Positions 17,038 through 24,815 of a DNA stretch of 49,271 nucleotides are shown here, piece by piece. Both the position numbers and the translations under genes were made by a program. Within the stretch, counting starts at the first letter, position 1; each line of letters begins with the position of its first letter. This stretch comes from Bdellovibrionales bacterium (GTDB lineage: Bacteria; Bdellovibrionota; Bdellovibrionia; Bdellovibrionales; JAMPXM01), in assembly GCA_005808505.1 (NCBI GenBank), contig SYLX01000112.1, positions 1 through 49,271 on the forward strand. The letters are read 5' to 3'. Under the pieces are notes generated by a model. The model was not told the origin of the DNA. It worked only from the letters and a program-made list of their open reading frames with translations, and did not search any database.

Positions 17038-17820
17038 TCAGAGAGATTCTCGCGAATAAACCTGATGGGTGTACACCGTCTCGAAGCCAAGCTTTGTGCA
17101 GATGGGTGCCGCCGTGTGAGTCTTTGCGTGAATTAAAAGGTTGTTGTGCCCAAGTGATTTAGCAACGTTCGCTCGGTGCGAAAGAAGCGATTTGTAGAGA
17201 CCTCTTCCACGATACTTCGGATGAACTGTGCCGGATGCGAGATACGCTCCACTTGCGATGATGACCAAACCACCTGTCGCAACTGGTTGGTGATTAAAAA
17301 ATCCGATGAAGCAACGAAACCGCCTTTGCGGATCTTTCAAGCTAGCCGCCACACCCGTGCTGAATTCGTCCTTCATCTCTGGGGGCATCTCCCAACAACT
17401 CATGAAGGTGTCGACGTAAAGATCGAGTTGCGCGAGGGTGACTTCTTCAACTCGCAGCATCTCCGCCCCAGCGTTGATGGCCTTGTCACACGATGAAATC
17501 ATCGCACTTGCTTCGTAAAGAAGCTTCAGACCTCTCGCTTCCAAACTCCCGGAAAGATCCACGGGTCGCGTAAGAGGCGTGACGACCCATCTGTATGCTA
17601 CGCCCATGCTCTCGTAGAAATCGCAGACTTCAGAAACCTTTTCCGCCACTTTACTCTTGTCGAGGACCGAGCGATAAACCGCATTCGCGGCAGAGCCTTT
17701 ACCACCGGGCGTGATCAGCTGGGCCCAATCGTCGCGAACGATCATGCGGCTTTGCGGATGGCCGTCATTGCATTCGATGTTGGCTTGCTCAAGGAGTCGT
17801 ACTTTTTCGTCGTGATTCAT
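17038..17820 (-). CDS. GNAT-family N-acetyltransferase
   Basis: Protein of ~260 residues with a C-terminal GNAT domain. The acetyl-CoA-binding segment is visible as GTVHPKYRGRGLYKSLLSHR (motif A, R/QxxGxG/A type), followed by AAPICTKLGFETVYTHQVY, the typical final strands. The N-terminal half is less conserved. Substrate unknown. ATG at 17820 sits eight bases after TAGGAG, favouring it over the in-frame GTG at 17829. It starts 12 bases after the stop of the exporter gene, so both are likely one transcript. Confidence 0.88.
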   Translation of the reverse strand: MNHDEKVRLLEQANIECNDGHPQSRMIVRDDWAQLITPGGKGSAANAVYRSVLDKSKVAEKVSEVCDFYESMGVAYRWVVTPLTRPVDLSGSLEARGLKLLYEASAMISSCDKAINAGAEMLRVEEVTLAQLDLYVDTFMSCWEMPPEMKDEFSTGVAASLKDPQRRFRCFIGFFNHQPVATGGLVIIASGAYLASGTVHPKYRGRGLYKSLLSHRANVAKSLGHNNLLIHAKTHTAAPICTKLGFETVYTHQVYSRESL

Positions 17821-17831
17821 TTCTCTCACTC

Positions 17832-18728
17832 CTATGACGGAAGTGGCTCCGAAGGAGTTGGTTCAGGCTTTGGATTTGTGAGGCTGCTTCCAACCGATGC
17901 CGAAATCACGCTTACGACCGCCAACCCTTGTAGCCAAGTGAGCTTTTCACCAAGGAAGCTGAACGCCACCATGGCGCCGATCGCGGGCTCAAGGCTCATG
18001 AGCAAACTAAAATATTTTTCTGGGAGTTGCCGGAGTGCGAACATCTCTAACGAATAAGGAATAGCGCTCGAGAGCAAACCCACACAGAGGGCGACAAAGA
18101 GCAAAGATCCGGAGCCGAACAAAGCGCTCGTCTCGTGGAGTCCAAACGGCGCGATCGCTAAAAACGCGGTCAAAGTTCCTAGCGCGGTCACGGCACCGGC
18201 AGGTGTGGAGCGTCCCGCGCGTTTACCGAGGATGATGTAAAGAGCCCACGCGGCCGCTGCGCCAAGAGCAAAGAAAACACCCGCAATATCGATTTTTCCG
18301 GCAAGCGAACCCAACGAGTGAATCGGCAAGATCAACACGATTCCGAGTGCCGCGAGGAATGCCCAGAGAAGATCCACCGCTTTCTTTGAGTACAAGAGCG
18401 CCACCGTGAGGGGTCCCGTGAACTCAATTGCGATGGCGAGTCCGATTGGAAGCCGCGCAATCGCGAGGTAAAAGAGAAGGTTCATGAAGCCGAGGCAAAT
18501 TCCGTAAAAAAGAATCGCCTTCTTTTCTTTCATTGATAGCCGGAATCTCCAAGGCCGCCAGAAAGTACAAAGGATCAAGGCTCCCAAGCCTAATCGTGCA
18601 ACTGTCACGCCGCTCGGACCAGCCGTTTCAAAGAGTGTTTTAGCTAGCGATGCTCCAAGCGTAAGCGAGAGCATGGACATCAGAACGAGAAGAATAGAAC
18701 CCGTGCGGGAGAGAAAGAAAGTCTTCAC
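17832..18728 (-). CDS. EamA-family exporter, RhtA-like
   Basis: Inner-membrane protein of 298 residues with ten predicted transmembrane segments in two EamA repeats (about 8-135 and 145-285). It resembles RhtA, the threonine/homoserine exporter, in KTLFETAGPSGVTVARLGLGALIL and in the second repeat SLEPAIGAMVAFSFLGEKLTWLQ. Probable role is amino-acid or metabolite export. Start GTG at 18728 overlaps a purine-rich AAAAAGG; the exact start is uncertain. It is followed closely by the GNAT gene. Confidence 0.88.
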   Translation of the reverse strand: MKTFFLSRTGSILLVLMSMLSLTLGASLAKTLFETAGPSGVTVARLGLGALILCTFWRPWRFRLSMKEKKAILFYGICLGFMNLLFYLAIARLPIGLAIAIEFTGPLTVALLYSKKAVDLLWAFLAALGIVLILPIHSLGSLAGKIDIAGVFFALGAAAAWALYIILGKRAGRSTPAGAVTALGTLTAFLAIAPFGLHETSALFGSGSLLFVALCVGLLSSAIPYSLEMFALRQLPEKYFSLLMSLEPAIGAMVAFSFLGEKLTWLQGLAVVSVISASVGSSLTNPKPEPTPSEPLPS

Positions 18729-18827
18729 CTTTTTAAAGTACTCGGCTCGGCGCGAGGACGCAATGGACGTGGAAGAATCCTTCTTATGAGCTTGGCTTCC
18801 TTAAGCCGCTCGGGCTAAGACGATCGT

Positions 18828-19292
18828 ATGCGAGATTCATTTCTTTTCGTGCATTCTTGGATGCGCTGGATTGTTCTTCTCTCGACGTTGTTTCTGACCA
18901 TTCGTTTCGTCATGAATTGGCGAAAAGGAATCATATGGAGTGGTCGTGACTCTTTTTTCTCATGGGCCTTCGAGCAAGCGCTCGGTTACCAGATTCTTTT
19001 TGGGCTAACGCTCCTGCTTGCGAACAATCCACTCGTCGTCACCGTAGTTCGAAATGGCATGAGCGCTTTGAGCGATCCGATGTTGCTTTTCTTCACGTTG
19101 ATTCATCCCGTAGCGATGATTCTCGCGATGGTGATTTTCCAGGTGGGGAAGAACAAAACAAAGAGCGCTTCGATCGAAAAACGCCAACGGCTGATGGCAT
19201 TCACCTTTATCGCAACGACTCTGTTGATTCTCGCGGCGATTCCTTGGCCCATCTTCTCCTACGGTCGCGCACTCTTCAGGCTGGGGCTGTAG
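18828..19292 (+). CDS. Small four-helix membrane protein, cytochrome b-like annotation family
   Basis: Membrane protein of 154 residues with four hydrophobic segments. It resembles a small family found in Bacteroidota and related bacteria, often labelled cytochrome B without proof. Shared marks: FVHSWMRWIVLL in helix 1, the conserved histidine in TLIHPVAMILAMVI, the NKTK loop and the end ILAAIPWPIF. The two His residues (H9 and the one in TLIHPV) could bind haem, but this is speculative. It starts a three-gene run with the DUF3817 and ATL genes, separated by 1 base and a 4-base overlap. Confidence 0.7.
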   Translation: MRDSFLFVHSWMRWIVLLSTLFLTIRFVMNWRKGIIWSGRDSFFSWAFEQALGYQILFGLTLLLANNPLVVTVVRNGMSALSDPMLLFFTLIHPVAMILAMVIFQVGKNKTKSASIEKRQRLMAFTFIATTLLILAAIPWPIFSYGRALFRLGL

Positions 19293-19293
19293 G

Positions 19294-19626
19294 ATGCAAA
19301 AGATCAACGCGGAAAAAGCCATGATTGCGTACTTGCGACAACTCGGAAGACTTGAGGGTCTTTCGCTCCTCTTTCTGCTTCTGGTCGCGATGCCTATTCG
19401 CGCTGTCCTCAAAGATCCGAGTTGGGTCAAGATCACCGGAACAGTTCACGGCTTTCTTTTCTTGATGTTTGTCTTCACGGTGACGAGCGTAGGGCTTGAA
19501 CTTCGCTGGCCCGTCAGACGCGTCATCATGGGGTGGATCCTCTCGAGCGTTCCGTTTGGAACTTTTTGGTTCGAGCGTGGCCTTAACGAGAATACCTCTT
19601 CGAAAGCCGATGACACGACCCCATGA
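19294..19626 (+). CDS. DUF3817-family membrane protein
   Basis: Membrane protein of ~110 residues matching DUF3817 (PF12823): LRQLGRLEGLSLLFLLLVAMPIR, the motif VHGFLFLMFVF with its conserved HG, and a third hydrophobic segment VIMGWILSSVPFGTFWFE. Three membrane helices. Function unknown; relatives in Firmicutes and Actinobacteria are also uncharacterised. It begins one base after the stop of the upstream membrane protein and overlaps the next gene by ATGA, so the three are translationally coupled. Confidence 0.82.
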   Translation: MQKINAEKAMIAYLRQLGRLEGLSLLFLLLVAMPIRAVLKDPSWVKITGTVHGFLFLMFVFTVTSVGLELRWPVRRVIMGWILSSVPFGTFWFERGLNENTSSKADDTTP

Positions 19627-20000
19627 GAACTAAAGAGATTAAGATGTCGCCGTTTGCGACGAAAGTGATCGCGCTCGTCAAAAAGATTCCTCGAGGGAAA
19701 GTTGCGAGCTACGGACAAATCGCGCGCCTAGCAGGCAAGCCCCACGGTGCACGTGGTGTTGGTTGGATCCTTCATGCGTGCGCGGAAAGTCATTCTCTCC
19801 CCTGGCAGAGAGTTCTCAACTCCCAGGGGAAAATTTCGTTTCCGGTAAAAGCCAAAGAGCACGCCGAACAAAAGCGGTTGCTCAAAAAAGAAGGCGTAAC
19901 ATTCATCAGCCATTCGCAAGTGGATCTCGAGACCCATCTTTGGGAAAAGGACGTTAAGCCTTCTCGCCCGAAGCGCAATCAACCGCGCATGTTCAACTAA
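19623..20000 (+). CDS. Alkyltransferase-like (ATL) MGMT-family DNA-binding protein
   Basis: Protein of 125 residues with the DNA-binding domain of O6-alkylguanine-DNA alkyltransferases: IPRGKVASYGQIARLAGKP and RGVGWILHAC. The methyl-acceptor motif PCHR is replaced by PWQR (W61), so it cannot accept an alkyl group. ATL proteins instead bind O6-alkylguanine, flip the base and recruit nucleotide excision repair. The C-terminal extension is basic. Start at 19623 overlaps the upstream stop; an in-frame ATG at 19644 is also possible. It is the last gene before palindromic element A. Confidence 0.88.
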   Translation: MRTKEIKMSPFATKVIALVKKIPRGKVASYGQIARLAGKPHGARGVGWILHACAESHSLPWQRVLNSQGKISFPVKAKEHAEQKRLLKKEGVTFISHSQVDLETHLWEKDVKPSRPKRNQPRMFN

Positions 20001-20080
20001 AACCATTTCAGAAGATCAAAGCTCATTTGGTAGAGGTGTTCGCTCGGCGCTGGGACGGAAAGGGCTTGTCGCTCAGCTTT

Positions 20081-20214
20081 AACTGGCACACTTGTGTGCG
20101 GATTGATTGGATTTTTCACATAGCTAACTGCTCGTTGAGAACTGGAATTCTTAGAGTTCCAGTCCTGATCGCCTGGTGAAATTGGAATCTCACCCGCACG
20201 CAAGTGGGCCAGTT
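20081..20214. repeat. Palindromic intergenic element, copy A
   Basis: 134 bp, between the convergent ATL and aldehyde dehydrogenase genes. Left end AACTGGCACACTTGTG then TGCGGAT; the right end, read on the other strand, is AACTGGCCCACTTGCG then TGCGGGT. The interior holds a second small hairpin, ACTGGAA/TTCCAGT at about 20136-20161. It ends two bases from the dehydrogenase stop codon. Confidence 0.85.
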
Positions 20215-20216
20215 AG

Positions 20217-21629
20217 TTATTCGAGGGCAGCACCCGCCCCCACCGCCTCCGGCGTTTTCGTAGTCTTCGTGTTTCCGTGGTAAACCGTCTTTGTGTTTAC
20301 GAATTCACGGATGCCGAAAGATGAAAGCTCGCGGCCGTAGCCTGATTCCTTGATTCCGCCAAACGGAAGCCGAACATCGGATTTCACGAATGCATTGATG
20401 AACACACTTCCCGCTTCGATCTCGCGAGAGAGCCGATCGGCCTTGGCCTTGTCTTTTGTAAATAGCGCCGCACCCAATCCGAATGGCGAGCTGTTTGCCA
20501 AGCGAATTGCGTCTTTCTCATCTTCAGCCTCGATGATTGCAGCAACTGGCCCAAAGATCTCCTCATCGAAAGCTACCATTCCTGGCTTCACGCCTCCTAA
20601 TACGGTGGCTGGATAATATGCGCCGGGACCGGAGGGAATTTTACCTCCCACTAAAAGTTTTGCGCCTTGGGAGATCGACTTCTCTACTTGCTTGTGAACA
20701 TCGTCGCGCAGATCGACGCGAGCCATTGGTCCCATATCGGAAGTCGGCTCATTTGGATTTCCGAAACGGATTTTTTTGAACTTCTCAACGTACCGGCGCT
20801 CGAATTCCTCGCGCAGCTCGCGAACGACGATAAAGCGCTTGGCGGCGATACAGCTTTGCCCAGCGTTGATCAAGCGGCTCTGCACGCATGTATCAACTGC
20901 AAGATCGAGGTCGGCATCAACGAGGACGACGTATGCATCGCTTCCTCCGAGTTCGAGAACCGTCTTCTTCAAGACGGAACCCGCGGCTGTCGCGACGGAT
21001 TTTCCGGCGGGAGTGCTTCCTGTCAAAGTTACCGCCTTGATGACCGGATTGCGGATCACTTTCTCGACGCTACTCCCGGGAACGAGAATGGTCGTGAATA
21101 GTCCTTTCGGGAAACCAGCTTGAAGGAAGATGTCTTCGATTGCGAGCGCGCAACCCGAAACATTTGATGCATGTTTTAGTATTCCAGCGTTTCCGGCCAT
21201 TAATGCCGGAGCAGCGAAGCGGAACACTTGCCAGAATGGAAAGTTCCACGGCATCACCGCCAAGACGACGCCGAGGGGATCGAAAGCTACGTAGCTCTCC
21301 TTTGCGTCGCTTTCCACCGTCTGCGAACTCAAGAACTTATCTGCGTTGTCGGCATAGAAGTCGCAGCAGCTAGCGCATTTTTCGACTTCGGCTGCACCGT
21401 CACGCAGGATTTTTCCCATTTCATCGGCCATGAGCTGAGCAAGCTCATTCTTCCTTTCGCGCATCACTCGCGCGGCGTTCTTCATGAGCTTAGAGCGTTC
21501 GGCGAACTGAGTTTTCCGCCAGGCTTGGAAGGCTTGGTCCGCTTCTTTGAGCAAAATCGCGACGCGCTCATCGCTGAAGGGTTGGTAGTCGCGGATTTTT
21601 TGGCCGGTGTGGGGGTTGATGCTTTCCAT
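20217..21629 (-). CDS. NAD(P)-dependent succinate-semialdehyde dehydrogenase-like aldehyde dehydrogenase
   Basis: Cytosolic aldehyde dehydrogenase of 470 residues, of the short GabD/Sad type. Key residues: N129 in PWNFP, the cofactor-binding TGSTPAGKSVA, general base E226 in LELGG, and nucleophile C260 in NAGQSCIAAKR. Best guess is oxidation of succinic or a related semialdehyde. I chose the ATG at 21629 (MESINPHTG), since the family starts there; upstream residues would be encoded by palindromic element B. The only ribosome site, AGAGGAG 11 bases upstream, lies inside element B. Confidence 0.92.
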   Translation of the reverse strand: MESINPHTGQKIRDYQPFSDERVAILLKEADQAFQAWRKTQFAERSKLMKNAARVMRERKNELAQLMADEMGKILRDGAAEVEKCASCCDFYADNADKFLSSQTVESDAKESYVAFDPLGVVLAVMPWNFPFWQVFRFAAPALMAGNAGILKHASNVSGCALAIEDIFLQAGFPKGLFTTILVPGSSVEKVIRNPVIKAVTLTGSTPAGKSVATAAGSVLKKTVLELGGSDAYVVLVDADLDLAVDTCVQSRLINAGQSCIAAKRFIVVRELREEFERRYVEKFKKIRFGNPNEPTSDMGPMARVDLRDDVHKQVEKSISQGAKLLVGGKIPSGPGAYYPATVLGGVKPGMVAFDEEIFGPVAAIIEAEDEKDAIRLANSSPFGLGAALFTKDKAKADRLSREIEAGSVFINAFVKSDVRLPFGGIKESGYGRELSSFGIREFVNTKTVYHGNTKTTKTPEAVGAGAALE

Positions 21630-21630
21630 G

Positions 21631-21764
21631 AACTGGCACACTCCTCTGCGGATAAAAGTTCCATATCAGAAGGCAAATCGCCCGAAAACTTCGAGAATCT
21701 TACAATTCTGATGGATTTCCACAAGGCAATTACAGATAAGAATCCGCAACGAAGTGTGCCAGTT
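21631..21764. repeat. Palindromic intergenic element, copy B
   Basis: 134 bp filling nearly all of the 149-base gap between the divergent aldehyde dehydrogenase and slyX start codons. Ends: AACTGGCACACTCCTC then TGCGGAT on the left, and AACTGGCACACTTCGT then TGCGGAT from the right. The variable bases of the left end read as AGAGGAG towards the dehydrogenase. An inner arm pair ATCAGAA/TTCTGAT extends the symmetry. Confidence 0.88.
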
Positions 21765-21778
21765 AGGGGACCCGGAAG

Positions 21779-21979
21779 ATGGAAGATCAACGCCTCATCG
21801 ACGTCGAGACAAAATTAGCCCATCAAGAGTTCGCAATCGAGGAACTCCAGCAAGTGATCTATGAACAACAAGTAGCGATCGAAAAGCTGGAAAAGACATT
21901 AAAGAAGTTGAACGAACGCCTCGAAGGCGCATTCGGCACGCAGATCGGTCCTGGCAACGAAAAGCCGCCTCACTGGTGA
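21779..21979 (+). CDS. slyX: SlyX family protein
   Basis: Small 66-residue, highly charged coiled-coil protein: LIDVETKLAHQEFAIEEL then QQVIYEQQVAIEKLEKTL, the SlyX pattern, ending in a PPHW tail as in other SlyX proteins. Its role is unknown; SlyX often neighbours slyD in enterobacteria, but not here. Cytosolic. AGGGGA lies eight bases before the ATG, immediately outside element B, so transcription probably starts within element B. Confidence 0.85.
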   Translation: MEDQRLIDVETKLAHQEFAIEELQQVIYEQQVAIEKLEKTLKKLNERLEGAFGTQIGPGNEKPPHW

Positions 21980-22004
21980 TTTAGCGTCTCGAGGCAAGCA
22001 TCGC

Positions 22005-22874
22005 TCACGACTTGCTTGTCAGCCATCCAATAAGCTCGCGATCGAAGAGTTCACTTTCCTCAAGTTGAGGCGTGTGACTGCTCTCCTCGAAAACTCGCAC
22101 GGTAAGATCGTGAAAATGAGGGCGCACTCGGGCCCAGCTAGAGTACGGCGCAACAGAGTAATCAAAACGCCCAAGCGCCAGAAACACGGGAACTTTCATC
22201 TGCGCGAGTCCCTTCGTCACATCTATTTTCTTGAATGCATGACCCCAGAGATAATCCAGTGCAGGCATATTGTTATACACGTCCTGCCAAAGGGGAGATG
22301 CATCGTAGTTCCAATCCTTCCACATCCTCGCGCCGAGCCGGAGACAGAGGGAAATAAATTTCTTCTCGGGAGTACGCTCGATATCGGAAGCAAGTCGAGA
22401 GATCTCGCGATGAAATTTTTCTTTCCGTTCTGGACAGACGGCTTCCTGCCAATATTGTTCCGCAAGATGCATGTCCGCATCTGCGTGACTCGGTCCCGTT
22501 GCGATCATCACCACATGGGAAGCATTTGATGGATACCGCTTGGCATACTCTAGGGCCATGTATCCATGACCCGAATGTCCGACTATAACCGGACGTTGAA
22601 TTCCGAGATGTTGGCGAATGCGCTCGACATCTTCGAGAATCACCTCAAGCCGGTGATCGTCAGGTTTTGCATTCGCGGGAGCAGGAACGAAGCCGCGGTG
22701 ATCGATGAAAATAAGCTGAACCTTTGTTCGTAGATTTTGCGAGAAAGTTCTCGGATAGTAGATGGAGCTTCCTATCACGAGCAGAGGCTGCCCTTCTCCT
22801 TCGATCGAATAACCAAGTTTGTACCTGTCAGAATCGATTGCGCCGCGTTTTGGTTCCACTGATGTCTCCGACAC
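22005..22874 (-). CDS. Alpha/beta-fold hydrolase
   Basis: Cytosolic hydrolase of 289 residues. The nucleophile elbow is VIVGHSGHGYMALEY (GHSGHG, Ser nucleophile); the acid is probably the Asp in LALGRFDYSV and the base the His in ESSHTPQLEE. The oxyanion region GEGQPLLVIGSS is at the N-terminus. This is the general proline iminopeptidase/haloalkane dehalogenase-like family; substrate unknown. GTG start at 22874 has no clear ribosome site, so the true start is uncertain. It is convergent with slyX (25 bases), the one strand switch in this interval without a palindromic element. Confidence 0.85.
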   Translation of the reverse strand: MSETSVEPKRGAIDSDRYKLGYSIEGEGQPLLVIGSSIYYPRTFSQNLRTKVQLIFIDHRGFVPAPANAKPDDHRLEVILEDVERIRQHLGIQRPVIVGHSGHGYMALEYAKRYPSNASHVVMIATGPSHADADMHLAEQYWQEAVCPERKEKFHREISRLASDIERTPEKKFISLCLRLGARMWKDWNYDASPLWQDVYNNMPALDYLWGHAFKKIDVTKGLAQMKVPVFLALGRFDYSVAPYSSWARVRPHFHDLTVRVFEESSHTPQLEESELFDRELIGWLTSKS

Positions 22875-22886
22875 TTGATTGAGAGT

Positions 22887-23798
22887 CTAACCAGATCCTC
22901 TCTTGCTTTCGACATGTTTTTCGAGGCGTGCTCGAGCGCGATTGTGATTGACCGCGAAAATTGCGAGATGAAGCCGCAACCGCTCTTTGCGTTTGGAGAT
23001 GCACCACGACTTTCGCGCCAGTCGACTCATCCGCGCTCGCTGTTTGGCTAAGACATGATTGATGGAAAAGAGTGGGTCTTTTCCCTTCTTCAGCTCATCG
23101 AATCCGTGATCGCGTGCAGGACGAGCTTTATGCGTGCGGTGTGTGGCTTGCGGAAAAGCGCTCGTAATTTCGGACGGGTAATGTGGATGGTCATCCGACT
23201 CAATGACTGCTCTCTCCTCGATGAATGACTTCAGTTGCGAAAATAGCTTCCGTCGGCCGGCAGCTCTTCGATCTAGACGTCTACCGTATTTCTTGAGCGA
23301 TTTCTCTGCATTGCGTCCGCTCGCCGGAATCTCGGAAATTTCAAAGCCCAAGATGCGATGACTGTGCTTCTCGGCAACCATCAAAATAGAAAGTGGCTTG
23401 AGCTTGGTGGACTCAGCTGTTTCCTGTTCGTCGAATTGAACTTGCGCAACTTTCGGTAGGTTTTGATTCATCTCTTCGAGTTCACGTTCGGCATTTACTC
23501 CGAGGAAGACAAACTTTCTGACGACCGTTGTGCGACTGAGTCCGAGGGTGCGGGCGATGCCCCTGAGCGAGCAGCCTTCGATGTAGGCTTTCTCGACTCG
23601 ATGATTCATCGTGCGTTTCTTTTGGCGGTAACAAAGCGAGAGGGTCGCGTGCGAGAATCCGCGTTCGCAACTTCTGCAATGGAAGCGTTGGATCACGCGA
23701 CCGTCGGAGCGTCGGCGGAAATAACCGTCACGCAGAATCTTCCGTGGGCCGGACGTGGAATCGTTTCTTGATGAGCAGTGTGGGCAGCTGGGGTGCAT
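22887..23798 (-). CDS. IS1-like transposase family protein, solitary
   Basis: Protein of ~303 residues. N-terminal zinc ribbon (C5-x2-C8 and C41-x2-C44), a helix-turn-helix (CSLRGIARTLGLSRTTVVRKFVF) and a DDE-like region with VQFDEQE, a later VIESDDHPHY, then the IS1-type C-terminal RMSRLARKSWCISKRKERL. The third acidic residue expected in IS1-like catalytic regions is not obvious: INHVLAKQR stands where related enzymes have a Glu. No terminal inverted repeats or target duplication flank it, so it does not look like a complete insertion sequence. Element F begins about 38 bases upstream of the ATG. An in-frame TTG at 23816 is a possible earlier start. Confidence 0.78.
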   Translation of the reverse strand: MHPSCPHCSSRNDSTSGPRKILRDGYFRRRSDGRVIQRFHCRSCERGFSHATLSLCYRQKKRTMNHRVEKAYIEGCSLRGIARTLGLSRTTVVRKFVFLGVNAERELEEMNQNLPKVAQVQFDEQETAESTKLKPLSILMVAEKHSHRILGFEISEIPASGRNAEKSLKKYGRRLDRRAAGRRKLFSQLKSFIEERAVIESDDHPHYPSEITSAFPQATHRTHKARPARDHGFDELKKGKDPLFSINHVLAKQRARMSRLARKSWCISKRKERLRLHLAIFAVNHNRARARLEKHVESKRGSG

Positions 23799-23835
23799 GG
23801 GTGGGGGATTGAGCAAGTATAAGGCCAGCTTCCCT

Positions 23836-23966
23836 ACTGGGTCACTTGCCTGCGGCTACTCCATGTCTCTTCACTGGTGAATGCCGCTCCCAAACACAAA
23901 ATCTCAAGAATTTGACGATCCGCTCCTCGTAGAAGATGATTTTATCCGCAACCAAGTGGCCCAGTT
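23836..23966. repeat. Palindromic intergenic element, copy F (most diverged)
   Basis: 131 bp between the divergent transposase and vanX-like genes. Left end ACTGGGTCACTTGCC then TGCGGCT; from the right, AACTGGGCCACTTGGT then TGCGGAT. The interior AAAATCTCAAGAATTTGA resembles the same position in copy D (AAAATTCTCGGAAATTGA). It stops directly before the GGAGG ribosome site of the dipeptidase gene. Confidence 0.75.
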
Positions 23967-23976
23967 GGAGGAATGG

Positions 23977-24684
23977 ATGAGATTTCTTAAATCAGTTTCG
24001 CTTACCGCCGCCACCATCGCCAGCTCAGTCACTGCTGGTGCCGAGAGTCGTCCGGCTGATATCGTCGATGTTAAATCTGTCGATGATTCCATTCTCGTGA
24101 ACATGATGTACAACACCGACGAAAATTTTGTCGGAGCGAAGATCGAAGGCTACAGAGCCAACATTTGTTTTCTCACCAGACAAGCGGCGCAAGCGCTGAA
24201 GAACGCCCAATCCCGCTTAAAGAAAAGAGCCGAAGAGAAAAACACGAAAATGGTTCTACTTGCGCGTGATTGCTACAGGCCCCGAAAGGCCGTACAGCAT
24301 TTTGTCCGGTGGGCGAACGATCCTTCTGCAACCGAGAAAAAGGAAACATACTATCCGGAGCTTCCGAAAGACCGACTCATCAAGGATGGATATATTGCTT
24401 CGGTTTCCGGACACAGCCGCGCCTCCACCGTCGATATCACGATCGCTGAGCTGCAAGATGACGGAAATTACAAAGAAGTTGATATGGGCACGATCGTGGA
24501 TTACTTCGGCGAAAAGTCTCACACCGATTCGCGCGCGATTACGAAGGATCAGGCGGCTTCTCGCAAGCTCTTAAAATCGGTATTAGCTCCAGAATTTAAA
24601 AACTACTCGAAGGAGTGGTGGCATTACTCGTTAGCGCAAGAGCCGTATCCGAATACGGGTTTTGATTTCGACGTAGTCCCCTAA
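23977..24684 (+). CDS. Secreted D-alanyl-D-alanine dipeptidase (VanX/DdpX-like, peptidase M15D)
   Basis: Zinc metallopeptidase of 235 residues with an N-terminal signal peptide (MRFLKSVSLTAATIASSVTA). VanX motifs are complete: DCYRP (R101, transition-state Arg), SGHSRASTVD with zinc ligands H146 and D153, and EWWHY with catalytic E213 and zinc ligand H216. MGTIVDYFGEKSH is also typical. It cuts D-Ala-D-Ala dipeptides, probably in the periplasm for murein recycling or use of prey wall. I chose the ATG at 23977: GGAGG precedes it and a signal peptide begins there; an earlier in-frame ATG at 23881 lies inside element F. The TAA stop is formed by element C. No other van genes are present. Confidence 0.93.
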   Translation: MRFLKSVSLTAATIASSVTAGAESRPADIVDVKSVDDSILVNMMYNTDENFVGAKIEGYRANICFLTRQAAQALKNAQSRLKKRAEEKNTKMVLLARDCYRPRKAVQHFVRWANDPSATEKKETYYPELPKDRLIKDGYIASVSGHSRASTVDITIAELQDDGNYKEVDMGTIVDYFGEKSHTDSRAITKDQAASRKLLKSVLAPEFKNYSKEWWHYSLAQEPYPNTGFDFDVVP

Positions 24685-24815
24685 CTGGCACACAATGTTG
24701 CGGATACATCGTCCGTAACGCCTTGTACTCGGCGGCGTTTTCAGCAAATTTTTGAATTTTCTGAGGATTCTGCAAGGGTACTAGGACTTTTCATCCGCAT
24801 CCAAGTGTGCCAGTT
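24683..24815. repeat. Palindromic intergenic element, copy C
   Basis: 133 bp between the convergent vanX-like and helicase genes. Ends: AACTGGCACACAATGT then TGCGGAT on the left, AACTGGCACACTTGGA then TGCGGAT from the right. Its first bases complete the dipeptidase TAA stop (24682-24684). Its right arm is translated as the last residues, LAHLDADEKS, of the helicase. Confidence 0.88.

Noticed and set aside
20217..21641. Longer N-terminus for the aldehyde dehydrogenase (GTG at 21641)
   Set aside because: The extra residues come from the element B arm; the family starts at MESINPHTG.
22855..22885. A half-copy of the palindromic end near the hydrolase start (ACTTGATTG shared with copy D)
   Set aside because: Only 9 bases agree, the AACTGG and TGCGGAT parts are absent and no partner arm lies ~130 bases away. 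Probably chance.
23977..24684. A vancomycin-resistance cluster
   Set aside because: The dipeptidase lacks vanH, vanA and vanRS neighbours, and carries a signal peptide, which fits periplasmic murein recycling better.
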